Source: DUAL01 sp964452095 (lineage in GTDB: Bacteria > Bacteroidota > Bacteroidia > Flavobacteriales > BACL11). From it: a stretch of 32,812 bases of DNA. Both the position numbers and the translations under genes were made by a program. The notes under the pieces are model-generated. The model was given only the letters and a program-made list of their open reading frames with translations, was not told where the DNA came from and ran no database searches. The stretch lies in contig CAYVKX010000008.1 in assembly GCA_964452095.1 (NCBI GenBank), positions 1-32,812 of the forward strand, in the 5' to 3' direction. Shown in pieces: positions 25,229 to 32,774 of this stretch; positions within the stretch are counted from its first letter, which is position 1, and each line of letters begins with the position of its first letter.

Positions 25229-26239
25229 ATGCAAAAGGACAAAGCCGTAATATATTGGTTATTATCAGGTTGCTTTCTGATATTTATTATGGTGATAATT
25301 GGTGGGATTACAAGATTGACTAACTCGGGTTTATCAATGGTTAATTGGAGTTTGATAATGGGAAGTATTCCTCCATTAAATAGCGAACAATGGCATAATG
25401 CTTTTGATTTATACAAGCAATACCCTGAGTACATTCAACACAATTACAACTTTACATTAAGTGAATTTAAAGCTATTTTCTTCTGGGAATATCTCCACAG
25501 AATGATTGGTAGATTATTAGGTTTAGTATTTATTATACCCTTCATTTATTTTCTGATAAAGAAAAGATTGAACAAAAAACTTATTATTCAAACTTCTATT
25601 TTACTACTGATGGGAGCAATGCAAGGAGCAATTGGTTGGTGGATGGTAAAAAGTGGATTGGTAAATAATCCTGATGTAAGCCATTACAGATTAGCAGTGC
25701 ATTTAATTACAGCATTCTTAACTTTTGCATTTACTTTTTGGGTGGCTTTGCCACTCATTTTTATAGAAGAAAGAAGTGGAAATACTGTACTTCTTAGTCT
25801 TACAAAAATACTGATGCTATTAATAATTATTCAAATTATTTATGGTGGATTTGTAGCTGGATTAAATGCTGGAATTGGATTTAATACTTGGCCAAAAATG
25901 GGAGAATACTGGATTGCAGATGCCGTATATAGGCTTGAGCCATTATGGATAAACTTTATTGAATCACCTTATGGTGTGCAATTTATTCACAGAAATCTTG
26001 CATTAATTTTGGTTGCTTTTGTAGTTTACATTTGGAATAAAGGAAGGAGTTTTCAACTACAAAAAAATCAAAAAAGGGCGCTTAATTATATGTTAGGGAT
26101 AATAGTTCTTCAAACTCTTTTAGGGATTTTTACTTTGATTTTAGTAGTTCCTATTTGGCTTGCAGCTCTACATCAAATTGGTGCTTTTTTCTTGCTTACA
26201 GCAACTACTTATTCCATCTTTGTCTTCTCTAAATCTTAG
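25229..26239 (+). CDS. ctaA: Heme A synthase (COX15/CtaA family)
   Basis: A 336-residue eight-helix membrane enzyme that oxidises the C8 methyl of heme O to make heme A. The four heme-ligand histidine regions are present: H90 (WEYLHRMIGR), H152 or H158 (HYRLAVHL), H254 (FIHRNLAL) and H315 (ALHQIGAF). GGITRLTNSGLSM and FVAGLNAGIGFNTWPKMG are close to the Cox15-type rather than the Bacillus type. Its 3' end overlaps that of heme O synthase by 4 nt, tail to tail. Confidence 0.95.
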   Translation: MQKDKAVIYWLLSGCFLIFIMVIIGGITRLTNSGLSMVNWSLIMGSIPPLNSEQWHNAFDLYKQYPEYIQHNYNFTLSEFKAIFFWEYLHRMIGRLLGLVFIIPFIYFLIKKRLNKKLIIQTSILLLMGAMQGAIGWWMVKSGLVNNPDVSHYRLAVHLITAFLTFAFTFWVALPLIFIEERSGNTVLLSLTKILMLLIIIQIIYGGFVAGLNAGIGFNTWPKMGEYWIADAVYRLEPLWINFIESPYGVQFIHRNLALILVAFVVYIWNKGRSFQLQKNQKRALNYMLGIIVLQTLLGIFTLILVVPIWLAALHQIGAFFLLTATTYSIFVFSKS

Positions 26240-27126
26240 TATAAAAATTTATCCAAAACATAAATAATTTGCATTAAAGGCAAATAAGCAAAAGAGGCTA
26301 ACATTAACTTCTTTGCGCTTGCATCAGTAGTTTCTTTATACAAGTTAAATGACTTGTTTGTAAACCAAACCCCTAAAATTGTAATCAGTACTAAAGCATA
26401 GAATGAAAGAGTTAAATCAGTATAACTCCAAAAGAAAGGAACAACAGAAATAATTGTCATACATACAGAAGTAAAAATTGATATTACTGCTGGATATTTA
26501 TTTTTTTCTCCTCCAAAAAGCATCTTAAACCCTGCTTTTTTATACTCATCATTAAGCACCCAAGCAATAGCAATAAAGTGTGGGAATTGCCAAAAAAACT
26601 GAATTGCAAACAAAGTTCCTGCTGCCAACCCAAAATCATCAGTTGCTGCTACCCATCCCAATAAAAACGGAATTGCTCCAGGAATAGCCCCAACAAAAAT
26701 TGAAATTGTTGATACTCTCTTTAAGGGAGTATACGAAAGCACATAGAGTAGGATAGAAACTAAACCAAATAAAGAAGATTTAGACATAAAGCCGTAAAAA
26801 CTTCCTTGAGGATTTATAAAGTTTAAAAGATATAAGCCTAATAATGCCATTACAGAAGAAAAAATTACTGCCTGCAATACTGAAAGGTTTCCTTGAGGTA
26901 AAGGCCTATCAACAGTTCTTTCCATCAATTTATCTTTATCTTTTTCAAGAATTTGATTGAACCCGTTTGCTGATCCTGTAACAAAAAAACCTCCAATAAT
27001 TAGTAAAAGAAATTCATTAAAAATAAAAGTTTCAGCCCCTAAAAGGTAACCAATCATTGCAGAGAAAACTACAGTTATTGAAAGTCTGAACTTTAAAAGC
27101 TGACCAAAGTATTTAAGGTTACTCAT
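26236..27126 (-). CDS. cyoE: Heme O synthase (protoheme IX farnesyltransferase)
   Basis: A 296-residue UbiA-family membrane prenyltransferase. The first prenyl-diphosphate site reads NQILEKDKDKLMERTVDRPLP with D65; the first Asp of the canonical motif is Glu61 here. LSYTPLKR and IPGAIPFLLGW follow, then FWQFPHFIAIAW. It farnesylates heme B to heme O, the substrate of the convergent heme A synthase. It is the last gene of the cox operon in the window, coupled by an ATGA overlap to the small CxxC protein. Confidence 0.95.
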   Translation of the reverse strand: MSNLKYFGQLLKFRLSITVVFSAMIGYLLGAETFIFNEFLLLIIGGFFVTGSANGFNQILEKDKDKLMERTVDRPLPQGNLSVLQAVIFSSVMALLGLYLLNFINPQGSFYGFMSKSSLFGLVSILLYVLSYTPLKRVSTISIFVGAIPGAIPFLLGWVAATDDFGLAAGTLFAIQFFWQFPHFIAIAWVLNDEYKKAGFKMLFGGEKNKYPAVISIFTSVCMTIISVVPFFWSYTDLTLSFYALVLITILGVWFTNKSFNLYKETTDASAKKLMLASFAYLPLMQIIYVLDKFLY

Positions 27127-27359
27127 AAATTATGCTGCTTCTTTTTCTTATTTTGGAGATACCAAAACAAGCCAAAAACAATAACAGCAATATATGGCAT
27201 TGTCATCAAATACAAAATGCCATCATTTAGACCTGCACCTTTTGTTCCTCCCGCCTCCAAATTTGCTTCAACTGCCGCCTTGCACATAGCACATTGGGGA
27301 AAAGATTGCACGCTAAAAGCAATACCAATAAATAATAATATGAGTTTTTTATTTCTCAT
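27123..27359 (-). CDS. Small CAMCK-motif membrane protein, conserved in Bacteroidota oxidase loci
   Basis: A 78-residue protein. Residues 1-22 form a signal peptide (RNKKLILLFIGIAF) ending near QC; the mature N-terminus has CAMCKAAVEA, a CxxC pair, then GLNDGILYLMTMPYI leading into a C-terminal transmembrane helix and a KKKK tail. The predicted topology puts CxxC in the periplasm. I recall similar CAMC(R/K)A proteins in Flavobacteriia; no function is known to me. An in-frame ATG at 27383 would add eight polar residues before the signal; 27359 is preferred. It overlaps sco by 11 nt and cyoE by 4 nt. A copper or heme handling role in oxidase assembly is inference. Confidence 0.72.
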   Translation of the reverse strand: MRNKKLILLFIGIAFSVQSFPQCAMCKAAVEANLEAGGTKGAGLNDGILYLMTMPYIAVIVFGLFWYLQNKKKKQHNL

Positions 27360-28104
27360 GTCGTTCTGCTTTTGCATCTTCATGATATTCGGCTATAAGT
27401 GTTTTTATATCTTTTATCATGTCCTTAATTACAAAATCTTTTGTGCCATCATAACTTCCTACAGGATTCCCTTTAAGAGTGTTTTCCTTACCACAAGAAG
27501 AACACGCAATAGTTAATTTTTTAGATGACTCTCCACAGTTACTACACACAAAATTACTATACCCAGAACGAACTCTCCCTTCTTTATCCACTATTACTAA
27601 ATATTCAGAATGCAGGAATCCACCAGGAGCCAAAGAATCTTCAGAAGCATTTACAAAATAAGACATTGCAATATCATAAATCTCTTTTTTATCTCCAGTT
27701 ACAAAATTGAAGTTTTCTTCATTAATTCTCATTTTATGAGCATATTTCTTCAATCTTTCAGGCGTGTCATATTCAGGGTTTACAGTATGCGATAAAAACT
27801 TGATATTAGGAAAAATATTGAGTTTGTTTTGAATATATCTCATATTCATTGTCATGGTAGGGCAGACAGTTGGGCAAGTTGTAAATATGAAATTTGCTAT
27901 ATAAATCTGATCCTGATAATCAACATTAGTAATTGTATCATTATTTTGATTTACAAACTTGAATGAAGGAATTTGATGTCCGTTTTCTCCAATTACTGCT
28001 AATTTTACAAAGTTGTTTTCTCCCTTGGAAATAAGTGTGTAAAAAATATAAGGTAAGACGAGTAATACAAAAAGTAAAACCCACTTTTTAATTTTTTGCT
28101 GCAT
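27349..28104 (-). CDS. SCO family copper chaperone with inserted zinc ribbon
   Basis: A 251-residue membrane-anchored thioredoxin-fold protein that delivers copper to the CuA site of oxidase subunit II. An N-terminal helix (8-25) anchors it. The copper ligands are C77 and C81 (TTCPTVCPTM) and H165 (GGFLHSEYL). Between GRVRSGY and GSYDGTKDF, where SCO proteins usually run straight on, lies an extra segment (about 183-214) with C187-x2-C190 and C201-x2-C204, which looks like a four-cysteine zinc ribbon. It follows coxIV by 10 bp in the operon. Confidence 0.9.
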   Translation of the reverse strand: MQQKIKKWVLLFVLLVLPYIFYTLISKGENNFVKLAVIGENGHQIPSFKFVNQNNDTITNVDYQDQIYIANFIFTTCPTVCPTMTMNMRYIQNKLNIFPNIKFLSHTVNPEYDTPERLKKYAHKMRINEENFNFVTGDKKEIYDIAMSYFVNASEDSLAPGGFLHSEYLVIVDKEGRVRSGYSNFVCSNCGESSKKLTIACSSCGKENTLKGNPVGSYDGTKDFVIKDMIKDIKTLIAEYHEDAKAERHEK

Positions 28105-28114
28105 GGGTGCAAAT

Positions 28115-28438
28115 TTACATCATTAAATGAGAATATGCACCTTCTACCAATACAAGCCAAAGTAAATAAGGAATAAGTACCAAAACAGGCAAAAGAACAG
28201 TCCATCTGAAACTTTTTGTTTCGTGCCCCAAATGCATAAATTGCATTACAATATATCCTGCTTTTACAAGCGTCATTATAATAAATATATGATTAAGAAG
28301 AGATGTTCCTAAAAATTGTGTGCCGGCTAAAAATGAAGGTTTGAAAATACCAAGTAATACTTCAAAAGTAGTAATTGCTAAAAGAATCCAAAATACTTTC
28401 CAAATCCACCAGTTGCTATTTGTTGTTGTGTCTGTCAT
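28115..28438 (-). CDS. Cytochrome c oxidase subunit IV family protein
   Basis: A 107-residue protein with three hydrophobic helices, characteristic of the prokaryotic COX4 family: WWIWKVFWILLAITTFEVLLG, then NHIFIIMTLVKAGYIVMQFMHLGHE with the KA-Y-x-x-FMHL motif, and a C-terminal LVLIPYLLWLVLVEG helix. It is an accessory membrane subunit of the aa3/caa3 oxidase. It lies 84 bp downstream of the second coxIII, a gap that holds an imperfect inverted repeat. Confidence 0.88.
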   Translation of the reverse strand: MTDTTTNSNWWIWKVFWILLAITTFEVLLGIFKPSFLAGTQFLGTSLLNHIFIIMTLVKAGYIVMQFMHLGHETKSFRWTVLLPVLVLIPYLLWLVLVEGAYSHLMM

Positions 28439-28470
28439 AATTTATTTTTTTGTTTTTATTTACTAGTTTT

Positions 28471-28498
28471 TAGTTGTTAGGAAATTGTCTAACTACTA
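28471..28498. repeat. Imperfect inverted repeat between coxIII and coxIV
   Basis: TAGTTGTTAG-N8-CTAACTACTA pairs at 9 of 10 positions. It lies in the 84-bp gap of the cox operon and could be an RNA processing or partial termination hairpin. No T-run follows on the minus strand. The adjacent TTTACTAGTTTTTAGT (28459-28474) matches 6239-6254 at 15 of 16 bases. Confidence 0.45.
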
Positions 28499-28522
28499 AT
28501 GTCTAGCGGTCCTATATCTATA

Positions 28523-29185
28523 TTATACTAAGTAGAAAAATGTGAATACAAATACCCACACTAAATCAACAAAGTGCCAGTACAATCCTACTTTTTCCAC
28601 CATTTCATAATGTCCTCTTTTTTCATAAGTTCCTTTTATTACATTTATCAAAATTATCGATAAAATTACTATTCCACTAAAAACATGAAACCCATGAAAT
28701 CCTGTAATAAAAAAGAAATAATCTGCAAACAAAGTGTGTCCATAAGGGTTGCTAACCAAAGTTGCAGGAACGCCATCTAAGCCATGAATAAAATGACTCC
28801 ACTCCCATGCTTGAGAACCTAAGAAAATAATTCCCCCAACAATAGTTAAAGAAAGCCAAAGTATTACTTTTTCCTTTTGCATTTTATGACCATAATTTAC
28901 AGCAAGTACCATTGTTACCGAACTCATAATAAGTATAAAAGTCATCAATGCTACAAAAAGCAAAGGATGATCGCCATGTAAAAAAGGAAAGTGCGTAAAT
29001 ACATTTTCTGCTTTTGGCCACACATCCACATATTTGAATCTACTAAAACCATAAGATGCTAAAAATCCTGAGAAAGTCAGTGCATCAGTCATCAAGAAAA
29101 ACCACATCATTAGTTTTCCATAACTAATATTAAACGGTTTTGCATTTCCGTCCCATGAGTTTGTGTTTTCTATTGTTTGTTCCAT
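28523..29185 (-). CDS. Cytochrome c oxidase subunit III (longer copy)
   Basis: A 220-residue membrane protein with about five helices and the subunit III landmarks KLMMWFFLMTDALTFSGF, GSQAWEWSHFIHGLDG and ITGFHGFHVFSGIVIL, ending WHFVDLVWVFVFTFFYLV. Subunit III stabilises the oxidase and lines the D-channel entry. It is one of two adjacent subunit III genes, a layout I recall in Bacteroidota; together they may supply the equivalent of one seven-helix subunit, or two distinct ones. Confidence 0.92.
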   Translation of the reverse strand: MEQTIENTNSWDGNAKPFNISYGKLMMWFFLMTDALTFSGFLASYGFSRFKYVDVWPKAENVFTHFPFLHGDHPLLFVALMTFILIMSSVTMVLAVNYGHKMQKEKVILWLSLTIVGGIIFLGSQAWEWSHFIHGLDGVPATLVSNPYGHTLFADYFFFITGFHGFHVFSGIVILSIILINVIKGTYEKRGHYEMVEKVGLYWHFVDLVWVFVFTFFYLV

Positions 29186-29206
29186 AATTTGATTGTATTA
29201 TTTTGT

Positions 29207-29761
29207 TTATGAATAATTAAAAAAGAAAAACAGATATAGCCAAAGTATGCCCAAAAAGTGCCAATAATTTGCAGCAAGCTCTAATCCTGTATAATTTTCT
29301 TTAGTATATTTTCTTTTTATTGAATTGATTGCAGTAACTAAAAGCGCTATTAATCCGCCCGCTAAATGCAATAAATGAGCTAATGTGATTACATATAAAA
29401 ATGATCCAGCAGGATTGCTTCCTTCCCCAGTTAAATAAACCCCCTCATTTACTAATTGAGTCCAGCCCATCATTTGAGAATAGCTAAATACTATTCCTAA
29501 TGATAAAGCTCCTAAAATTAATACTAATGGCGACTTTTCATTTTTAATGGCACTAACTGCTAAATAAAGTAAAACACTACTTATTGCTATAACTATAGTA
29601 CTGATCGTAAACCAATCTGGCATTGAAAATTCCAACCAATTTCCTTCTGCTTTACGAACAATTACAGCAGAAGTTAGTCCAGCAAAGAACATTACTATTC
29701 CTGCCATTCCAACCCAAAGGAGTTGCTTAGAGGTTTTATTTTGATTTAGTGCAATAGGCAT
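29207..29761 (-). CDS. Cytochrome c oxidase subunit III family protein (shorter copy)
   Basis: A 184-residue protein with five helices. It starts with KTSKQLLWVGMAGIVMFFAGL and has LLHLAGGLIALLV and ANYWHFLGILWLYLFFFFNYS at the end, the last being the conserved subunit III WHF..W motif. It is 4 bp downstream of coxI and 21 bp upstream of the longer coxIII. Its divergence from the other copy suggests an old duplication, not a recent one. Confidence 0.9.
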   Translation of the reverse strand: MPIALNQNKTSKQLLWVGMAGIVMFFAGLTSAVIVRKAEGNWLEFSMPDWFTISTIVIAISSVLLYLAVSAIKNEKSPLVLILGALSLGIVFSYSQMMGWTQLVNEGVYLTGEGSNPAGSFLYVITLAHLLHLAGGLIALLVTAINSIKRKYTKENYTGLELAANYWHFLGILWLYLFFFFNYS

Positions 29762-29765
29762 TGTT

Positions 29766-31517
29766 TTAGTGCTCTGTTTCTCCTTCTTTTAGTGGTACAT
29801 TTTGCATTACGAAATCTTCATCCATTCCTGGCTTAGAATAATCATAAGCCCATCTTTCAACAGTTGGGATTTCTCCTGGCCAGTTTCCATGCATTCTTTC
29901 AATAGGTGCGGTCCACTCTAATGTATTAGATTTCCAAGGATTTTGAGTAGATTTTGTTCCTTTAAAAATACTATAGAAGAAATTGAACATAAATAATAAT
30001 TGTATCAATCCTCCAAGTATTGCAAAGAAAGTAATCACTTCATTAATATCGGTAAGCCCATCAAACATTGGGAAAGCACTATTAGTATAATATCTTCTTG
30101 GCAAGCCAGCTAATCCTAAAAAGTGCATTGGAAAAAACACGCCATAAGCGGAGATAAAAGTTATCCAAAAATGAATGTATCCAAGTTTCTTGTTCATCAT
30201 TCTACCATACATTTTTGGGAACCAATGGTAAACACCAGCAAACATTCCGTAAATAGCAGAAACTCCCATCACAATATGGAAATGACCAACTACAAAATAA
30301 GTATCATGAACATTAATATCCAAAGCTGAATCTCCAAGAATTAATCCTGTTAATCCTCCAGTAATAAAGGTTGAAACAAAACCAATTGCAAATAGCATTG
30401 CGGGGGTGAATCTTATACTTCCTTTCCAAAGAGTAGTTAAATAATTAAATACTTTTACTGCTGATGGAATTGCAATAAGCAAAGTAGTAAAGGTAAATAC
30501 AGATCCTAAAAACGGATCCATTCCTGTTACGAACATATGATGCCCCCACACAATACATGATAAGAATGCTATTGCCATCATAGCCCCAACCATTGCTTTA
30601 TATCCAAAGATTGGTTTTCTAGTATTTACTGACATCACCTCAGAAACCAAGCCAAGAGCAGGTAATAAAATAATATATACTTCTGGGTGCCCTAAGAACC
30701 AGAAAAGGTGCTCAAACAAAATTGGAGAGCCACCCGTATTATGTAGCATTTCCCCATTGATGATTATATCTGATAAGTAAAAAGATGTTCCAAAACTTCT
30801 ATCAAATATTAATAATAATGCACAAGCCAGAAGCACAGGAAAAGTTAACACCCCAATGATTGCTGTGATTAATAATGACCAAATTGTTAAAGGCAAACGA
30901 GACATACTCATTCCTTTTGTTCTTAAATTTAAGATAGTAACAATATAGTTTAGCCCCCCCAGTAAAGAAGAAACAATAAATAACGCCATACCAATAAGCC
31001 ATAAATCTTGCCCCAAACCAGAACCAGGAATTGCCTCTGGCAATGCAGATAGTGGAGGATAAACCGTCCAACCAGCAGATGCAGGACCAGACTCAACAAA
31101 GAGTGAGATAAGCATTACAATTGTAGCCCCAAAAAAGAACCAATAAGAAAGCATATTTAAAAATCCTGATGCCATATCTCTTGCTCCAATTTGTAAGGGA
31201 ATTAGAAAGTTAGCAAATGTTCCTGTTAAGCCAGCAGTAAGTACCCAAAACACCAAAATAGTTCCGTGCATGGTAACAAGTGCTAAATACATATTAGGGT
31301 CTAAAACTCCACCTGGAGCCCATTTATCTCCTAAAAACCATTCTAATACGGCAAAGGATTCTCCAGGACTTGATAATTGTAAGCGGAATAAAACGGACAT
31401 AAACATACCTATTACTCCCATTAACATTCCTGTAATAAGAAATTGCTTTGCTATCATTTTATGATCCTGACTAAACACATATTTAGTCAAAAAAGTTTCT
31501 TTATGATGATCTGACAT
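29766..31517 (-). CDS. ctaD: Cytochrome c oxidase subunit I (aa3-type, A-family)
   Basis: A 583-residue, twelve-helix catalytic subunit. Ligands are all present: heme a H84 (TMHGT) and H414, heme a3 H412 (GHFHIV), CuB H277, H326 and H327 (GHPEVY, WGHHMF), and the cross-link Tyr281. D113 (GARDMA) and Glu279 mark a working D-channel, and S352/K355 (IPSAVKVF) the K-channel, so this is a proton-pumping A-type oxidase reducing O2 to water. The C-terminal tail WAYDYSKPGMDEDFVMQNVP is cytoplasmic. It lies 7 bp after coxII. Confidence 0.97.
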   Translation of the reverse strand: MSDHHKETFLTKYVFSQDHKMIAKQFLITGMLMGVIGMFMSVLFRLQLSSPGESFAVLEWFLGDKWAPGGVLDPNMYLALVTMHGTILVFWVLTAGLTGTFANFLIPLQIGARDMASGFLNMLSYWFFFGATIVMLISLFVESGPASAGWTVYPPLSALPEAIPGSGLGQDLWLIGMALFIVSSLLGGLNYIVTILNLRTKGMSMSRLPLTIWSLLITAIIGVLTFPVLLACALLLIFDRSFGTSFYLSDIIINGEMLHNTGGSPILFEHLFWFLGHPEVYIILLPALGLVSEVMSVNTRKPIFGYKAMVGAMMAIAFLSCIVWGHHMFVTGMDPFLGSVFTFTTLLIAIPSAVKVFNYLTTLWKGSIRFTPAMLFAIGFVSTFITGGLTGLILGDSALDINVHDTYFVVGHFHIVMGVSAIYGMFAGVYHWFPKMYGRMMNKKLGYIHFWITFISAYGVFFPMHFLGLAGLPRRYYTNSAFPMFDGLTDINEVITFFAILGGLIQLLFMFNFFYSIFKGTKSTQNPWKSNTLEWTAPIERMHGNWPGEIPTVERWAYDYSKPGMDEDFVMQNVPLKEGETEH

Positions 31518-31524
31518 CTTTATA

Positions 31525-32505
31525 TTATTTTTGAGTTAATAATTTTTCTTCTAATGTTTTTTGAGATGCTATCCATGCATCATATTCTTCTTGTGTTTCT
31601 ACAATAAATTTCATCTGCATATTATAGTGGGCAATTCCACAAATTTTATTGCATAATAATACAAACTCAAAATTTTCGCCTTCCTGCCCTTTCATCTCAG
31701 CAGTTGTTTGATTTGGTGTAAAGGCAAACTGAGTTGTCATCCCTGGTACACAATTCATTTGCACTCTAAAGTGAGGTAAATATGCTGAGTGAATTACATC
31801 CTGAGATCTAAATTTCAATAACACTGGCTTGTCTACAACTAAATGAACTTCTCTGGTAATTTTATCATCAATTGCATTTTCATCTTCCATATCTACTCCT
31901 AATGCGTTTCTGCCCTCTACCAATCTGAAGTTTGCACTTCCTAGAGTATTATCTTCTCCTGAATATCTTGCAGTCCAGTTAAATTGTTTGGCATAAACCT
32001 CAATTATTGTTGCATCTTTACTAGCAGGAGCAGTAATTTTACTCCAAACACTCATCCCATAAAGTATCACTACTGTAAGAGCAATAGTTGGAACGGTTGT
32101 CCAAATCACCTCTAGTTTATTATTGTGAGGATAATAAAATGCGCTTTTTGTATTGCTTCTTCTGTACTTATATACAAACCATACCAATATAGGTTGTGTA
32201 ATAAAAAATACAAAAATAATAAGTCCTAAAGTGAAGTTCATTAAGCTATCAATTGTAAGCCCGTGCACAGAACTCGCAGGAGGTAGAATATGGATTCCCC
32301 AATACTTGAACTGCCATAAAACAGTAATCAAATAAATTACTCCCCCAATTGCAAAAAACAACATTGCCTGAGTATTATTATCCGAATCTGTTACTTTGTT
32401 TACATCTTGATTTTTTACTTCTGAGATTAATTCTCCTACTCTTAAAACTTGAACCATTGCTGCAATAATCAGAAAAACAACAATAGCAATTAAAATATTT
32501 GTCAT
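31525..32505 (-). CDS. ctaC: Cytochrome c oxidase subunit II (CuA)
   Basis: A 326-residue subunit that takes electrons from cytochrome c or a complex III partner. The CuA site is complete: H239 (DVIHSAYLPHF), C285, C289, H293 and M296 (CNKICGIAHYNM). Lys287 stands where many enzymes have Glu; that residue binds copper only through its backbone carbonyl. It has an extra N-terminal helix (2-20) before two standard helices (about 47-65 and 88-112) and another near 135-153. There is no fused cytochrome c domain. It heads the operon in this window; the upstream gap contains a terminator, so a promoter should lie just upstream. Confidence 0.96.
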   Translation of the reverse strand: MTNILIAIVVFLIIAAMVQVLRVGELISEVKNQDVNKVTDSDNNTQAMLFFAIGGVIYLITVLWQFKYWGIHILPPASSVHGLTIDSLMNFTLGLIIFVFFITQPILVWFVYKYRRSNTKSAFYYPHNNKLEVIWTTVPTIALTVVILYGMSVWSKITAPASKDATIIEVYAKQFNWTARYSGEDNTLGSANFRLVEGRNALGVDMEDENAIDDKITREVHLVVDKPVLLKFRSQDVIHSAYLPHFRVQMNCVPGMTTQFAFTPNQTTAEMKGQEGENFEFVLLCNKICGIAHYNMQMKFIVETQEEYDAWIASQKTLEEKLLTQK

Positions 32506-32690
32506 AGTTTAAAATTTTTTCGGGGCGAAAATAAATGTTCTAAAACACATAAACTATGATATTTATATTTTTTTTATGTTTTGAGACACATATTTATACT
32601 AATTCCATATAAATAATAGTTTATACTTATCTAATATAGAGAACCTTACTTACAATTTGTCCCTATCTTCATTATCAAATTATGCTTTCC

Positions 32691-32727
32691 AAAAAAACTC
32701 CCAACATTGCTGTTGGGAGTTTTTTTT
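32691..32727. terminator. Bidirectional intrinsic terminator
   Basis: ACTCCCAACA (32697-32706), loop TTGC, TGTTGGGAGT (32711-32720) is a perfect 10-bp stem flanked by A7 on the left and T7 on the right, so it works on either strand. No plus-strand gene lies just upstream of it, so it most likely ends a minus-strand gene located to the right of the window, insulating the cox operon. Confidence 0.85.
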
Positions 32728-32732
32728 AATAT

Positions 32733-32760
32733 CTCCCCTCTTGGGAGGGGTTGGGGGTTT
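32733..32760. repeat. GC-rich intergenic palindrome with GGTTGGGGGTT tail
   Basis: CCCCTC-TTGG-GAGGGG (32735-32750) is a perfect 6-bp hairpin followed by TTGGGGGTTTG. A degenerate relative lies at 6133-6160. Motifs of this kind recur between genes in many Bacteroidota genomes (from memory); origin unknown. Confidence 0.5.
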
Positions 32761-32774
32761 GTCTTGTCCTGAAA

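Noticed and set aside
26236..27126. Inactive heme O synthase because the first Asp of the prenyl-diphosphate motif is Glu61
   Set aside because: Glu is a conservative replacement, D65 and the M-x-R-T-x-x-R-P-L block are intact, and related proteins I recall have the same EKD form.
28523..29761. One subunit III gene split by a frameshift
   Set aside because: The two genes have separate starts and stops and each contains its own complete C-terminal WHF motif, so they are two paralogues.
31525..31700. Defective CuA site because of Lys287 in CNKIC
   Set aside because: The residue coordinates copper by its backbone carbonyl, all side-chain ligands are present, and other Bacteroidota subunits II have the same CNKIC sequence from memory.
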